From Burkholderiales bacterium (GTDB lineage Bacteria; Pseudomonadota; Gammaproteobacteria; Burkholderiales; Burkholderiaceae_C), in contig JAIXLP010000084.1 of the NCBI GenBank assembly GCA_026954015.1, forward strand, positions 1-40,747: DNA of 40,747 bases, written 5' to 3'. The translations under genes and the position numbers were made by a program. The notes beneath the pieces are model-generated. The model was given only the letters and a program-made list of their open reading frames with translations, made no database searches and had not been told where the DNA came from. Below, piece by piece: positions 24,438 through 33,993 of this stretch. Within the stretch, counting starts at the first letter, position 1. Each line of letters starts with the position of its first letter.

Positions 24438-25638
24438 GAACGGCTCCCCCGGCCAAACCCCACTGGCGCGCGATCGCCTCATGCAGCCACGGGCCGTCGA
24501 GCCATTGCGTGAGCGGCGAGGCGGCGTCTTCCAGCGTCTCGCCCAGGCACCGGCCCAGCACCGCGCGCGCCATGCCCTCGACGATCAGCGAGCGCGCGGT
24601 GGCTTCGTCCAGCCCGCGCTGGCGCGCGTAGAACAGCGCATCCTCGGGCAGCGCGCCCCAGGTGGCGCCGTGCACCGCCTGCACCGCGTCGTGCAGGATT
24701 TCCAGGTGCGGGCGCAACTGCATGCGCGGGCGCCCATCGACTGCGATGCCGACGAGGCGCTGGTGCACGTCCGCCTCGTTGGAGCCCGGCGCGATGCGCG
24801 CATAGGCGTTGGCCACCGTGTGGGCCTTGCCGCTGGCGAGCGTCAGGCTCTCGACCTGGTGGCGCGTGCGCGGCGCCGCGAGATTGCCGTACATCTGGTA
24901 GTCGAGCGCCTGCCCCGCCGTGAGCACCAGCGCCGCGTGGCGCGATTCGGCGCCGCGCTCGCGCAGCTCGACGGTGTTGCGCTGCAGGTGGTAGCCACCG
25001 CCCGTGGCCGCGAGCGCCTGCGCGTAGTGGGCGTTCTCGTCGAGCGTGACGTGCACGTGGTGCGCCACACGGTCCGCGCCGCCGGGCGTCACGACGCGCA
25101 GGTGCTGTACCTGCGCGCCCGCGGCGCAATGGATGTGCGCGACGAGGTTCTGCGTCACGCCCGCGCCGTCGCCCGCGAGATCGTGGTGTTCAAGCAGCAC
25201 GAGCCGTGCGCCCGCCTGCACGTGCAGCACCAGCAGCGGCGCCTGCACCGCGCCGCTGGCCGCATGGTTCAGATGCAGCACGGTGGGCGCGTCGCCCGCC
25301 GCCACCTGCAGGCGCAGGCCGCCCGTGCACAGCGCGCGATGCGCCCAGGCAAACGGCGCGGCCCGGTCCTCGCCGGGCGCGGGCAGGTCGGCAAAAAGTT
25401 CGGCGCGCTCGCGCGGGTCAAGCGCGCTCAGGTGGCGCACGCTCACGCCGGGGTGCCGCGTCTCCCGCAGCGTCCAGCCGTCGCCGCCGACGGATTGCGC
25501 GTCGCCCGCGCCGATCCAGCGCTCCAGCGCCGGGGGCGGCAGGTTGCGAAAGTGCTCGCTGCGGTGGCCGGGCCAGACCAGCTTCTGGGCCTGCTCGCGC
25601 GCGGCCTGCTGCTGCGCGACTACGCTGTCCATGCTCAT
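24430..25638 (-). CDS. sufD: Fe-S assembly scaffold subunit SufD
   Basis: 402 residues, beta-helix partner of SufB in the SufBC2D complex. Seen: an N-terminal helical region (VVAQQQAAREQAQKLV), the long beta-helix (LVLLEHHDLAGDGAGVTQNL to HYAQALAATGGGYHLQRNTV), and the C-terminal SufBD signature region DALFYARQRGLDEATARSLI, a diverged form of the SufB 'YCQQRGI' motif. Two ATGs lie 6 nt apart (25638 and 25632); the first overlaps the sufC stop as ATGA and is preferred. SufD lacks the SufB-type cysteines, as usual. Confidence 0.93.
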   Translation of the reverse strand: MSMDSVVAQQQAAREQAQKLVWPGHRSEHFRNLPPPALERWIGAGDAQSVGGDGWTLRETRHPGVSVRHLSALDPRERAELFADLPAPGEDRAAPFAWAHRALCTGGLRLQVAAGDAPTVLHLNHAASGAVQAPLLVLHVQAGARLVLLEHHDLAGDGAGVTQNLVAHIHCAAGAQVQHLRVVTPGGADRVAHHVHVTLDENAHYAQALAATGGGYHLQRNTVELRERGAESRHAALVLTAGQALDYQMYGNLAAPRTRHQVESLTLASGKAHTVANAYARIAPGSNEADVHQRLVGIAVDGRPRMQLRPHLEILHDAVQAVHGATWGALPEDALFYARQRGLDEATARSLIVEGMARAVLGRCLGETLEDAASPLTQWLDGPWLHEAIARQWGLAGGAVHG

Positions 25639-26417
25639 GCCCCTGCGGTGGCCGCCGCCGCGGCGATGTGCTGCTTGAAGCCGGTACGAGCGACCGCGCG
25701 GGCAAGCTCGATGTCGCCGCGCTCGGCGATCGCGCCGTCGCCCAGGCGCAGCACCGCGTCGGGCTGCAGCGATTCGATCATCTGCAGGTAGTGCGAGACG
25801 ATGATGAAGGCCGTGCCCTCGGCGCGCAGGCGCTCGACGAGCTTGACCACCGCGCGCACGCCGTCCACGTCCATGCCCGAGTCGATTTCGTCGAGCATTG
25901 CGAGCTTGGGTTTCATCAGCGAGAGCTGCAGCAGCTCGTTGCGCTTGCGCTCGCCGCCCGAAAAGCCCTCGTTCACCGGCCGGCCCAGCATGGCCGCGGG
26001 CAGGCCCAGCTCCTTGGCCGCGGCCTTGGCGCCCGAGAGGAAGTCGAACGCATCCTGCGGCTCTTCGCCGCGCGCCTGGCGTACCGCGTTGAGCGCGGTG
26101 CGGATGAACAGGTTGTTCTTCACGCCGGGCACGTCCGGTGGCGCCTGGAACGACACGAACAGGCCCGCGCGCGCGCGTTCGTGCGCCGCCAGCGGGAGCA
26201 GGTCGGTGCCGCCGAGCAGCGCCTGGCCCGCGGGGACGGTATAGCTCGGGTGGCCCGCGAGCGCCATGCCCAGCGTGCTCTTGCCGCTGCCGTTGGCGCC
26301 CATCAGCACCACCAGCTCGCCTTGCGCCACGTCGAGCGTGACCGACTGGAGCACGGTGCGTTCACCGACGTCCACGCGCAGATCGCGCACCTGGAGCAGA
26401 GGGGGGGCAAGAGTCAT
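25635..26417 (-). CDS. sufC: Fe-S assembly ATPase SufC
   Basis: A cytoplasmic ABC-type ATPase that drives SufBCD conformational change. The protein is 260 residues. Walker A is GANGSGKST (40-48). The signature FSGGERKRNELLQL and Walker B LAMLDEIDSGMDVD are the SufC-specific forms. No membrane domain, as expected. It overlaps sufD by 4 nt and lies 70 bp after sufB; that gap is filled by a palindromic repeat (copy G), so expression of sufC relative to sufB may be tuned there. Confidence 0.97.
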   Translation of the reverse strand: MTLAPPLLQVRDLRVDVGERTVLQSVTLDVAQGELVVLMGANGSGKSTLGMALAGHPSYTVPAGQALLGGTDLLPLAAHERARAGLFVSFQAPPDVPGVKNNLFIRTALNAVRQARGEEPQDAFDFLSGAKAAAKELGLPAAMLGRPVNEGFSGGERKRNELLQLSLMKPKLAMLDEIDSGMDVDGVRAVVKLVERLRAEGTAFIIVSHYLQMIESLQPDAVLRLGDGAIAERGDIELARAVARTGFKQHIAAAAATAGA

Positions 26418-26430
26418 CGGGATTCCTATA

Positions 26431-26483
26431 CTTTCAGTAGCTGCTCGCGCTTGATGAGCATGCGCTGGAGCACGATTTCATTC
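26431..26483. repeat. Palindromic interspersed repeat, copy G (between sufB and sufC)
   Basis: Read on the plus strand, it runs TTCAGTAGCTGCTCGCGCTT (from 26433), a short loop, then CATGCGCTGGAGCACGATTT (from 26459). This aligns almost continuously with the reverse complement of copy C (TTGATAGCTGTCAGCGCTTG ... GCGCTGGAGGCCTATTT). It starts 4 bp after the sufB stop, inside the operon. Confidence 0.78.
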
Positions 26484-26487
26484 AAAT

Positions 26488-27981
<1,494 letters not shown>

Positions 27982-27997
27982 GGATCTCGCAAAGGAA

Positions 27998-28036
27998 CGA
28001 CGTTAAAGATGCATATGATATGCATCTTTAACGTCG
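27998..28036. promoter_or_regulatory. Perfect 39-bp palindrome upstream of sufB; NsrR-like operator
   Basis: Two perfect 19-bp arms flank a single central base at 28017. The inner 23 bp (28006-28028) reads AAGATGCATAT, G, ATATGCATCTT, an 11-1-11 design that matches the known NsrR consensus (AAGATGYATTT, N, AAATRCATCTT) except at the innermost bases. It lies 17 bp before the sufB start, where binding would block transcription or initiation. An Rrf2-family regulator other than NsrR could also read it. Confidence 0.75.
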
Positions 28037-28096
28037 GTGCCGCTCTCAGGGTTTTGTAGCGCGCGCCGCAGGCAGGGGGGCATGCGGGCACCTTGC

Positions 28097-28123
28097 GTGG
28101 CCAGGGTGTGGCTCCCCGGCCAC
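28097..28123 (-). terminator. Hairpin after icd, possible terminator
   Basis: GTGGCC (28097-28102) pairs with GGCCAC (28118-28123), and GGG/CCC pairs further in, 6 bp past the icd stop. The stem is strong but no T tract follows, so termination is uncertain; it could instead stabilise the 3' end. Confidence 0.45.
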
Positions 28124-28128
28124 GGCCT

Positions 28129-30363
28129 TCAGGCCAGCGTGGCCAGCGCGTCGTTGAAGGTCTTGCTCGGACGCATCACCGCGGCGGTCTTGGCCGCGTC
28201 GATCAGATAGTAACCGCCCACGTCCACCGCGTGGCCCTGAACGGCCACGAGTTCGTCAACGATCTTCCCCTCGCCCGCGGCCAGCGCGTCGGCCAGCGGC
28301 TTGAAGCGCGCGGCCAGCGACCGGTCCTCGGTCTGCGCCGCCAGCGCCTGCGCCCAGTACAACGCCAGGTAGAAGTGGCTGCCGCGGTTGTCCAGTTCGC
28401 CAGTGCGCCGGCTCGGGCTCTTGTTGTTGTCCAGCAGCTTGCCGGTGGCCGCGTCCAGCGTCTGCGCGAGAATCTTGGCTTGCGCGTTACCGGTCTTGAT
28501 GCCGAGTTCTTCCAGGCTCACCGCGAGCGCCAGGAACTCACCGAGCGAATCCCAGCGCAGGTGGTTTTCTTCCATGAGCTGCTCGACGTGCTTGGGCGCG
28601 GAGCCGCCCGCCCCGGTCTCGTACATGCCGCCGCCCGCGAGCATGGGCACGATGGAGAGCATCTTGGCGCTGGTGCCCAGTTCCATGATGGGGAACAGGT
28701 CGGTCAGGTAGTCGCGCAGGATGTTGCCGGTGACGCTGATGGTGTCCAGGCCGCGCACCACGCGCTCCAGCGTGTAGCGCATGGCGCGCACCTGGCTCAT
28801 GATCTGGATATCGAGGCCCTTGGTGTCGTGCTCGTTCAGGTACATCCTGACCTTGGTGATGAGCTGGTTCTCGTGCGGGCGGTACGGGTCGAGCCAGAAG
28901 ATGGCCGGCATGCCGGACTGGCGCGCGCGCGTGACGGCCAGCTTCACCCAGTCGCGGATGGCCGCGTCGGTGGTGCGGCACATGCGCCAGATGTCGCCCT
29001 GCTCCACGTTCTGCGTGAGCAGCACCTCGCCCGTGGCGTTGTCGGTGATGTTGACCGTGCCGTCCTCGGGGATCTCGAAGGTCTTGTCATTCGACCCGTA
29101 TTCCTCCGCGCCCTGCGCCATCAGGCCGACATTGGGCACGGTGCCCATGGTGGCCGGGTCGAACGCGCCGTGCCACTTGCAGAAGTTGATCATCTCCTGG
29201 TAGATGCGGGCGAAGGTCGATTCGGGCATCACCGCCTTGACCTCCTTGAGGCGCCCGTCGGCGCCGTACATCATGCCGCCGTTGCGGATCATGGCGGGCA
29301 TCGAGGCATCGACGATCACGTCGTTGGGCGAGTGGAAGTTGGTGATGCCCTTGTCCGAATCGACCATCGCCAGTTCGGGGCCATGCGCGTGGCAGGCGTG
29401 CAGGTCGGCGCGGATCTCCTCCTGCACGCTCTTGGGCAGCTTGGCGATCTTGTTGTAGAGGTCGACCATGCCGTTGTTGACGTTCACCCCCAGCTCCTCG
29501 AACAGCTTGGCGTGCTTGGCGAACGCGTCCTTGTAGAACACGCGCACGCAGTGGCCGAACACGATCGGGTGCGAAACCTTGAGCATGGTCGCCTTGACGT
29601 GCAGCGAAAACATCACGCCGGTCTTGCGCGCATCGTCGATCTGCTCCTGGTAGAACTCGATCAGTGCCTTCTTGCTGAAGAACATCGAGTCGATCACGTC
29701 GCGGTCCTTCAGTTGCACCTTGGGCTTGAGCACCAGGGTCTTGCCGCTCCTGGCGACGAGCTCCATGCGCACCTCGCGCGCGCCGTCCACCGTCATCGAC
29801 AGCTCGTCGTTGTAGAAGTCGCCGCGCTTCATGTGCGAGACGTGGGTGCGCGAGGCCGCGGACCACGCGCCCATCTTGTGCGGATGCTTGCGCGCGTATT
29901 CCTTGACGGCACGTGGCGCCCGGCGGTCGGAGTTGCCCTGGCGGATCACCGGGTTGACGGCGCTGCCGGTGCACTTGTCGTAGCGTGCGCGAATGTCCTT
30001 TTCCTCGTCGTTCTTGGGCGCATCGGGGAAGTCCGGAACCGCGTAACCCTTGCCCTGCAGCTCCTTGATCGCGGCCTTGAGCTGGGCCACGGTGGCGCTG
30101 ATATTGGGCAGCTTGATGATGTTGGCGTCGGGCCTGAGCGTTTCGGCGCCGAGCTCGGCCAGCGTATCGGGCACGCGCTGCGCCTCGGTGAGCCGATCGG
30201 AGAACTGCGACAGGATGCGGGTGGCGAGCGAGATATCGCTCGTGCGCACCGCGATGCCGGCGGTGTGCGCGAACGCGCTCACGATGGGCAGGAGCGAGGC
30301 CGTCGCCAGGCGCGGCGCCTCGTCGGTCAGGGTGTAGGTGATGGTGGGTAGGCTCGTGCTCAT
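28129..30363 (-). CDS. icd: Isocitrate dehydrogenase (NADP+), monomeric type
   Basis: Oxidatively decarboxylates isocitrate to 2-oxoglutarate (TCA cycle, cytoplasm). The 744-residue length and sequence fit the large monomeric IDH class, not the 415-residue dimeric type. Seen: [25 protein letters not shown] N-terminal segments; [14 protein letters not shown], the substrate-loop Ser/Asn segment; [20 protein letters not shown]; and the NADP-side [15 protein letters not shown], whose basic residues favour NADP. ATG 30363 is the family start; 21 codons of open frame lie upstream without conserved character. Confidence 0.96.
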   Translation of the reverse strand: MSTSLPTITYTLTDEAPRLATASLLPIVSAFAHTAGIAVRTSDISLATRILSQFSDRLTEAQRVPDTLAELGAETLRPDANIIKLPNISATVAQLKAAIKELQGKGYAVPDFPDAPKNDEEKDIRARYDKCTGSAVNPVIRQGNSDRRAPRAVKEYARKHPHKMGAWSAASRTHVSHMKRGDFYNDELSMTVDGAREVRMELVARSGKTLVLKPKVQLKDRDVIDSMFFSKKALIEFYQEQIDDARKTGVMFSLHVKATMLKVSHPIVFGHCVRVFYKDAFAKHAKLFEELGVNVNNGMVDLYNKIAKLPKSVQEEIRADLHACHAHGPELAMVDSDKGITNFHSPNDVIVDASMPAMIRNGGMMYGADGRLKEVKAVMPESTFARIYQEMINFCKWHGAFDPATMGTVPNVGLMAQGAEEYGSNDKTFEIPEDGTVNITDNATGEVLLTQNVEQGDIWRMCRTTDAAIRDWVKLAVTRARQSGMPAIFWLDPYRPHENQLITKVRMYLNEHDTKGLDIQIMSQVRAMRYTLERVVRGLDTISVTGNILRDYLTDLFPIMELGTSAKMLSIVPMLAGGGMYETGAGGSAPKHVEQLMEENHLRWDSLGEFLALAVSLEELGIKTGNAQAKILAQTLDAATGKLLDNNKSPSRRTGELDNRGSHFYLALYWAQALAAQTEDRSLAARFKPLADALAAGEGKIVDELVAVQGHAVDVGGYYLIDAAKTAAVMRPSKTFNDALATLA

Positions 30364-30496
30364 CGATGGACTCTCGGCTAGGGACGTGAGACGGACCCGG
30401 CGCCAGGCGCGGGTGCGGTTTTTCAAAAACGTTTCATGATATCGAACGTGCTTTTTGCCTGGCGAAAAGTCAACATCACCGCCCCGGCGACACCAT

Positions 30497-30527
30497 GAAA
30501 AAAGCCCGCGCCAGGGCGGTGCGGGCT
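30497..30527 (-). terminator. Intrinsic terminator of sodB
   Basis: On the minus strand, AGCCCGC (30527-30521) and GCGGGCT (30509-30503) form a 7-bp GC stem with an 11-nt loop, followed by a run of Ts to 30498. It lies 33 bp after the sodB stop and separates sodB from icd. Confidence 0.85.
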
Positions 30528-30559
30528 GGTGCAGGCACGGCCTGCGCCGCGCGCGGAGA

Positions 30560-31141
30560 TCAGCCGAAGTTCTTTTCGGCGAACTCCCAGTTCACGAGCT
30601 TGTCCATCACGGTCTCGACGAACTTGGGGCGTGCGTTGCGGTAGTCGATGTAGTAGGCGTGCTCCCATACGTCCACCGTGAGCAGCGGCTTGTCGGCGCC
30701 GGTGAGCGGCGTCGCGGCGTTGCTGGTGTTCACGATGTCCACGCTGCCGTCGGCCTTCTTGACGAGCCAGGTCCAGCCCGAGCCGAAGTTGCCGCCCGCG
30801 CTCTTGACGAAGGCTTCGCGGAACGCCGCGTAGCTGCCCCACTTGGCGTGGATCGCCTTGGCCAGCGCGCCGCCGGGCTCGCCGCCGCCGTTGGGCTTGA
30901 GGCTGTTCCAGAAGAAGGTGTGGTTCCAGACCTGCGCGGCGTTGTTGAACAGGCCGCCGCTGGCCTTCCTGACGATCTCTTCGAGCGTCATGTGTTCGAA
31001 CTCGGTGCCTTTTTGCAGGTTGTTCAGGTTGTTGACGTAGCCGCTGTGGTGCTTGCCGTAGTGAAATTCCAGCGTTTCCTTGCTGATGTGCGGTGCGAGC
31101 GCATCGAGGGCGTAGGGCAAGGCCGGCAGGACGTGTTGCAT
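30560..31141 (-). CDS. sodB: Superoxide dismutase [Fe]
   Basis: Converts superoxide to peroxide and oxygen in the cytoplasm. The protein is 193 residues, the usual length. Metal ligands are H27 (FHYGKHH), H74 (WNHTFFW), D157 and H161 ([11 protein letters not shown]). The outer-sphere glutamine at Q70 (NNAAQVWNH) and [12 protein letters not shown] argue for iron rather than manganese. ATG 31141 has AAAGGA about 7 nt upstream; the open frame extends 9 codons further. A monocistronic unit with its own terminator. It sits near the suf operon and an Fe-S fumarase, the targets superoxide damages. Confidence 0.96.
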   Translation of the reverse strand: MQHVLPALPYALDALAPHISKETLEFHYGKHHSGYVNNLNNLQKGTEFEHMTLEEIVRKASGGLFNNAAQVWNHTFFWNSLKPNGGGEPGGALAKAIHAKWGSYAAFREAFVKSAGGNFGSGWTWLVKKADGSVDIVNTSNAATPLTGADKPLLTVDVWEHAYYIDYRNARPKFVETVMDKLVNWEFAEKNFG

Positions 31142-31249
31142 GGTGAGTTCCTTTCTGTAGTCCATCAAATGCCGCGATCGGGCATGACGCGGCCATTGTA
31201 GAAAGGATGCCGCGATTGCGCCCGCACGGGTCGAAACATACGCACGGCG

Positions 31250-32578
31250 CTAAAGCAATCGTGGTTCGGCAACGTTGAGGTCGAGTTCCCCCTCGGCCAG
31301 TTGCGCCAGCAGCCGGTCGCCCGTGCGCACCTGCGATGCGCGCGCGACGACCTGCCCGCGCGCGTCGGTGAGCAGCGCATAACCGCGCGCCAGCGCGTGG
31401 CGCGGGTCGAGCAGGCGCAGGCGCAGCGCCACGCGTTCAAGCCGGTCGGTCTCCCGCGCAAGGTGGCGCTCGAAGCGCTGCGAAAAATCGCGCTGCGCCG
31501 CCTGGCACGACTGCGCGCGCTGCTCCTGCCCGCGCAGCACCGCGTGGCGCAGACGCTGGGCCTGGTGCTCGAACTGCAGCCGTGCGCTGGCCACCATGCC
31601 CGAGGGCCGGCCCAGGCGCTGCGCGATGCCGTCCAGCCGCTGGCCCGCAGCATCGAGGCGTCGCTCGCTGGCCTGCGCCAGACGCGCTTCGAGCAGATCG
31701 AGCGCCGCGAGCCAGTCCGCACGGGGCTGCGCCACGAGCTCGGCGGCAGCGGTCGGCGTGGGCGCGCGCACATCGGCGCAGAAGTCGGCCACGGTGAAAT
31801 CCGTCTCGTGCCCCACACCGCTGATGACGGGCACGGGGCTCGCGACGATGGTGCGCGCCAGCTGCTCGTCGTTGAAGGCCCAGAGGTCTTCGAGCGAACC
31901 ACCGCCGCGCACGAGCAGGATGACGTCGACCGGTGGGATATTCGCAGTGTTTTTCGCCTCCAGCGCTTTGCCAGAAAGCGCGAGAAGATACAGTTGTGAT
32001 AGCGCGCTGCGCAGGCTCCCGGGCGCCGCATCACCCTGCACCAGCGCGGGCGCGAGTACCACCGGGATATGCGGCACGCGCCGCGCCAGCGTGGTTTGCA
32101 CGTCGTGCAGCGCGGCGGCCCCGAGCGACGTGACGAGGCCGATCGCACGCGGCATCACCGGCAGCGCGCGCTTGCGGGCGGCGTCGAACAGCCCCTCGGC
32201 CTCCAGCCGGGCTTTCAGGCGCAGGAACTGCTCGAAGAGCGCGCCCTGCCCCGCCCGCTCCATCTGCTCGACCACGAGCTGCAGGTCGCCCCGCGCCTCG
32301 TACACCGCTAGCCGTGCGCGCAGCCGCACGAGCTGGCCGTCGCGTGGCGTGAAGTCCAGCCGGTCCGCGGCGCGGCGGAACATCGCGCAGCGCAACTGCC
32401 CGCGCTCGTCCTTCAGCGTGAAGTAGCAGTGCCCGTTCGCCGCGCGCGAAAAGCCCGCAAGCTCGCCACGCACCGCCACCGGGTCGAAGCGTGCCTGCAG
32501 CGCGTCAGACACGGCGCGGCACAGCACGCCGACTTCCCACACGAGCGGCGCCGCGTCGTGGTTTGCGGGCTCAAACAT
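31250..32578 (-). CDS. xseA: Exodeoxyribonuclease VII large subunit
   Basis: The large subunit of ExoVII, which cuts single-stranded DNA from either end; works with XseB, which is not in this window. The protein is 442 residues from ATG 32578 (449 if the GTG at 32599 is used; neither has a clear ribosome site). Seen: the N-terminal OB fold (WEVGVLCRAVSDAL, RGELAGFSRAANGHCYFTLKD), the catalytic core with LVTSLGAAALHDV, VDVILLVRGGGSLEDLWAFNDE, and ISGVGHETDFTVADFCADVRAPTPTAAAEL, then a long Arg-rich coiled coil. Oddity: residues about 195-213 (LYLLALSGKALEAKN...) are encoded by a palindromic repeat inserted in frame just before the catalytic RGGGS strand. Confidence 0.93.
   Translation of the reverse strand: MFEPANHDAAPLVWEVGVLCRAVSDALQARFDPVAVRGELAGFSRAANGHCYFTLKDERGQLRCAMFRRAADRLDFTPRDGQLVRLRARLAVYEARGDLQLVVEQMERAGQGALFEQFLRLKARLEAEGLFDAARKRALPVMPRAIGLVTSLGAAALHDVQTTLARRVPHIPVVLAPALVQGDAAPGSLRSALSQLYLLALSGKALEAKNTANIPPVDVILLVRGGGSLEDLWAFNDEQLARTIVASPVPVISGVGHETDFTVADFCADVRAPTPTAAAELVAQPRADWLAALDLLEARLAQASERRLDAAGQRLDGIAQRLGRPSGMVASARLQFEHQAQRLRHAVLRGQEQRAQSCQAAQRDFSQRFERHLARETDRLERVALRLRLLDPRHALARGYALLTDARGQVVARASQVRTGDRLLAQLAEGELDLNVAEPRLL
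31949..31998 (-). repeat. Palindromic interspersed repeat, copy D (in frame inside xseA)
   Basis: The plus-strand arm TTTTTCGCCTCCAGCGCTTT (from 31950), a CCAG loop, then AAAGCGCGAGAAGATACAG (from 31975). The first arm matches copy C (GGCCTCCAGCGCTT) and the loop matches CTGG/CCAG of the other copies. It lies within the xseA reading frame in the opposite orientation to the copy in argF and adds no stop. Confidence 0.7.
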
Positions 32579-32896
32579 CGGCGTGGCGGGCGCTGGCACG
32601 CGGTGGACGCGGCCCAGTCATCCACAGCGCGGCGCGGCGCCTGCACGGCAGGCCGCTCACCGAAGGGATAGCACCAGCCGTCGAACCTGTCGTGCAAGCC
32701 ATTGATTTGCAAGGCATTTTCATTGCACATTTTTTCAGCATCGCGCGCAAAGCACGGACTGGTGCGGGATGCTGCGTCTTGTTGGGGTGGTTACCCACAA
32801 AGTTATGCACAGGACAAGTGGATGAGTGGGCGCCCGGGGATGCCGCGGGCGTGCGCCATAATGGCCGATTGGCATCGCACCGGCACGGAGTGGCAA
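32579..32896. other. Non-coding gap between xseA and exbB with DnaA-box-like sites
   Basis: A 318-bp divergent gap, the longest in the window. It holds three 9-mers close to the DnaA box TTATNCACA: TCATCCACA (32618-32626), TTACCCACA (32791-32799) and TTATGCACA (32803-32811). CATAAT at about 32858-32863 is a possible -10 for exbB. The frames open across this stretch show no protein character. Confidence 0.45.
32791..32811 (+). promoter_or_regulatory. Pair of DnaA-box-like 9-mers upstream of exbB
   Basis: TTACCCACA and TTATGCACA lie in the same orientation, 12 bp apart start to start. The second fits TTATNCACA fully; the first has one mismatch. They sit about 86-106 bp before the exbB start. 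Their number exceeds what I would expect by chance in such GC-rich DNA, but function is not shown. Confidence 0.4.
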
Positions 32897-33541
32897 TTGT
32901 TTTCGATCATACAAGCCTCGGGTTGGCCGATCTGGCCGCTGATCGCCTGTTCCGTGGTTGCGCTCGCGCTCATCATCGAGCGGTTCATCAGTCTGCAGAC
33001 CCGGCGCGTCGCGCCCCCCACGCTCCTCGATGAAGCCATCTCGGTCACGGCCCGCGGCCTGCCGCCGCCGGACATCGTGAACCAGCTTGAGCAGAGCTCG
33101 GCGCTGGGCGAGGTGCTCGCCAGCGGCGTGCGCCAGCTCGTGAGCGCCCCGCGCAGCACCGAGACGGATGTGCGCGCCGCGATGGAAAGCCGCGGCCGGC
33201 TCGTGGCGCACCGGCTCGAAAAATACCTGATCGCGCTCGGCACGATCGCCTCGGCCGCGCCGCTGCTCGGGCTGCTGGGCACCGTCGTCGGCATGATCGA
33301 GATCTTCGGCGCGCAGGCGGGCGCGGGCGCCGTGGGGCACGTCGCGGGCGGCGGCAACCCCGCGCAGCTCGCGCACGGCATCGCCATGGCGCTGTACAAC
33401 ACCGCGTTCGGGCTCATCATCGCGATTCCGGCGCTGTTTTTCTGGAAGTACTTTCGCGCCCGGGTGGATGCCTACCTGCTCACGCTGGAGCTCGCGTCCG
33501 AGCGCTTCGTGCGCCACCTGCTGCAGCAGCGCCAGCACTGA
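32897..33541 (+). CDS. exbB: MotA/TolQ/ExbB proton-channel family protein
   Basis: An inner-membrane proton-channel subunit that works with the next gene product to energise TonB- or Tol-type outer-membrane processes. 214 residues with three transmembrane helices (about 11-30, 112-137 and 168-188). The family core is GTIASAAPLLGLLGTVVGMIEIF, with AMALYNTAFGLIIAIPALFFW in TM3. TTG 32897 is preferred because GGAG lies 6 nt upstream and the family begins with FSIIQA. An in-frame ATG at 32861 has no ribosome site and overlaps a -10-like CATAAT. 12 bp separate it from exbD. No tonB lies in the window. Confidence 0.9.
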   Translation: MFSIIQASGWPIWPLIACSVVALALIIERFISLQTRRVAPPTLLDEAISVTARGLPPPDIVNQLEQSSALGEVLASGVRQLVSAPRSTETDVRAAMESRGRLVAHRLEKYLIALGTIASAAPLLGLLGTVVGMIEIFGAQAGAGAVGHVAGGGNPAQLAHGIAMALYNTAFGLIIAIPALFFWKYFRARVDAYLLTLELASERFVRHLLQQRQH

Positions 33542-33553
33542 GAGGTCACGCGC

Positions 33554-33979
33554 ATGCATTTCCGCGGCCGCTCGCACGAGGAGCCCAGGATCGACCTGAT
33601 CCCGTTCATCGACGTGCTGCTGGTGATCCTCATCTTCCTGATGCTGACCACCACCTACAGCCGATTCACCGAGCTGCAGCTCACGCTGCCCGTGGCCGAC
33701 GCGCAGGCTGCGCGCGACCGCCCGGGCGAGATCACCGTGGCGGTAACCGCCGACGGGCGCTATGCCGTCAACCGCACGACGCTTGCAGGCAGGAGCACGG
33801 ACCAGCTCGCCCAGGCGCTGCGCGCCGCGACGCCCCCGAGGGACGAGCCGGTGCTCATCATCAGCGCCGACGCGCTCGCGCCGCACCAGGCGGTCATCAC
33901 CGTGATGGAGGCGGCGCGTCGCGTGGGCCTCGCGCGCATCACCTTCGCCACGCAGTCACCCGGCGCCGCGGGCCGGTAG
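33554..33979 (+). CDS. exbD: ExbD/TolR family biopolymer transport protein
   Basis: 141 residues, single N-terminal transmembrane helix (about 14-36) and a periplasmic domain. IDLIPFIDVLLVILIFLMLTT holds the essential Asp of the proton path (D20). The periplasmic part, with the segment ITVAVTADGRYAVNR and a closing VMEAARRVGLARITFATQ, fits ExbD/TolR. It follows exbB by 12 bp and precedes lpxK by 14 bp; exbBD-lpxK-Trm112-kdsB-adk is a conserved betaproteobacterial order and suggests one operon. Confidence 0.92.
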   Translation: MHFRGRSHEEPRIDLIPFIDVLLVILIFLMLTTTYSRFTELQLTLPVADAQAARDRPGEITVAVTADGRYAVNRTTLAGRSTDQLAQALRAATPPRDEPVLIISADALAPHQAVITVMEAARRVGLARITFATQSPGAAGR

Positions 33980-33993
33980 CGGAGTCGCCCGGC

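Noticed and set aside
28056..28075. TTTTGTAGCGCGCGCCGCAG as a half copy of the palindromic repeat
   Set aside because: It resembles only one arm (the argF type) and has no opposing arm; GC-rich chance similarity is likely.
32861..32896. An earlier ATG start for exbB
   Set aside because: No ribosome site, it overlaps a -10-like CATAAT, and the family starts at FSIIQA, which follows the TTG with GGAG upstream.
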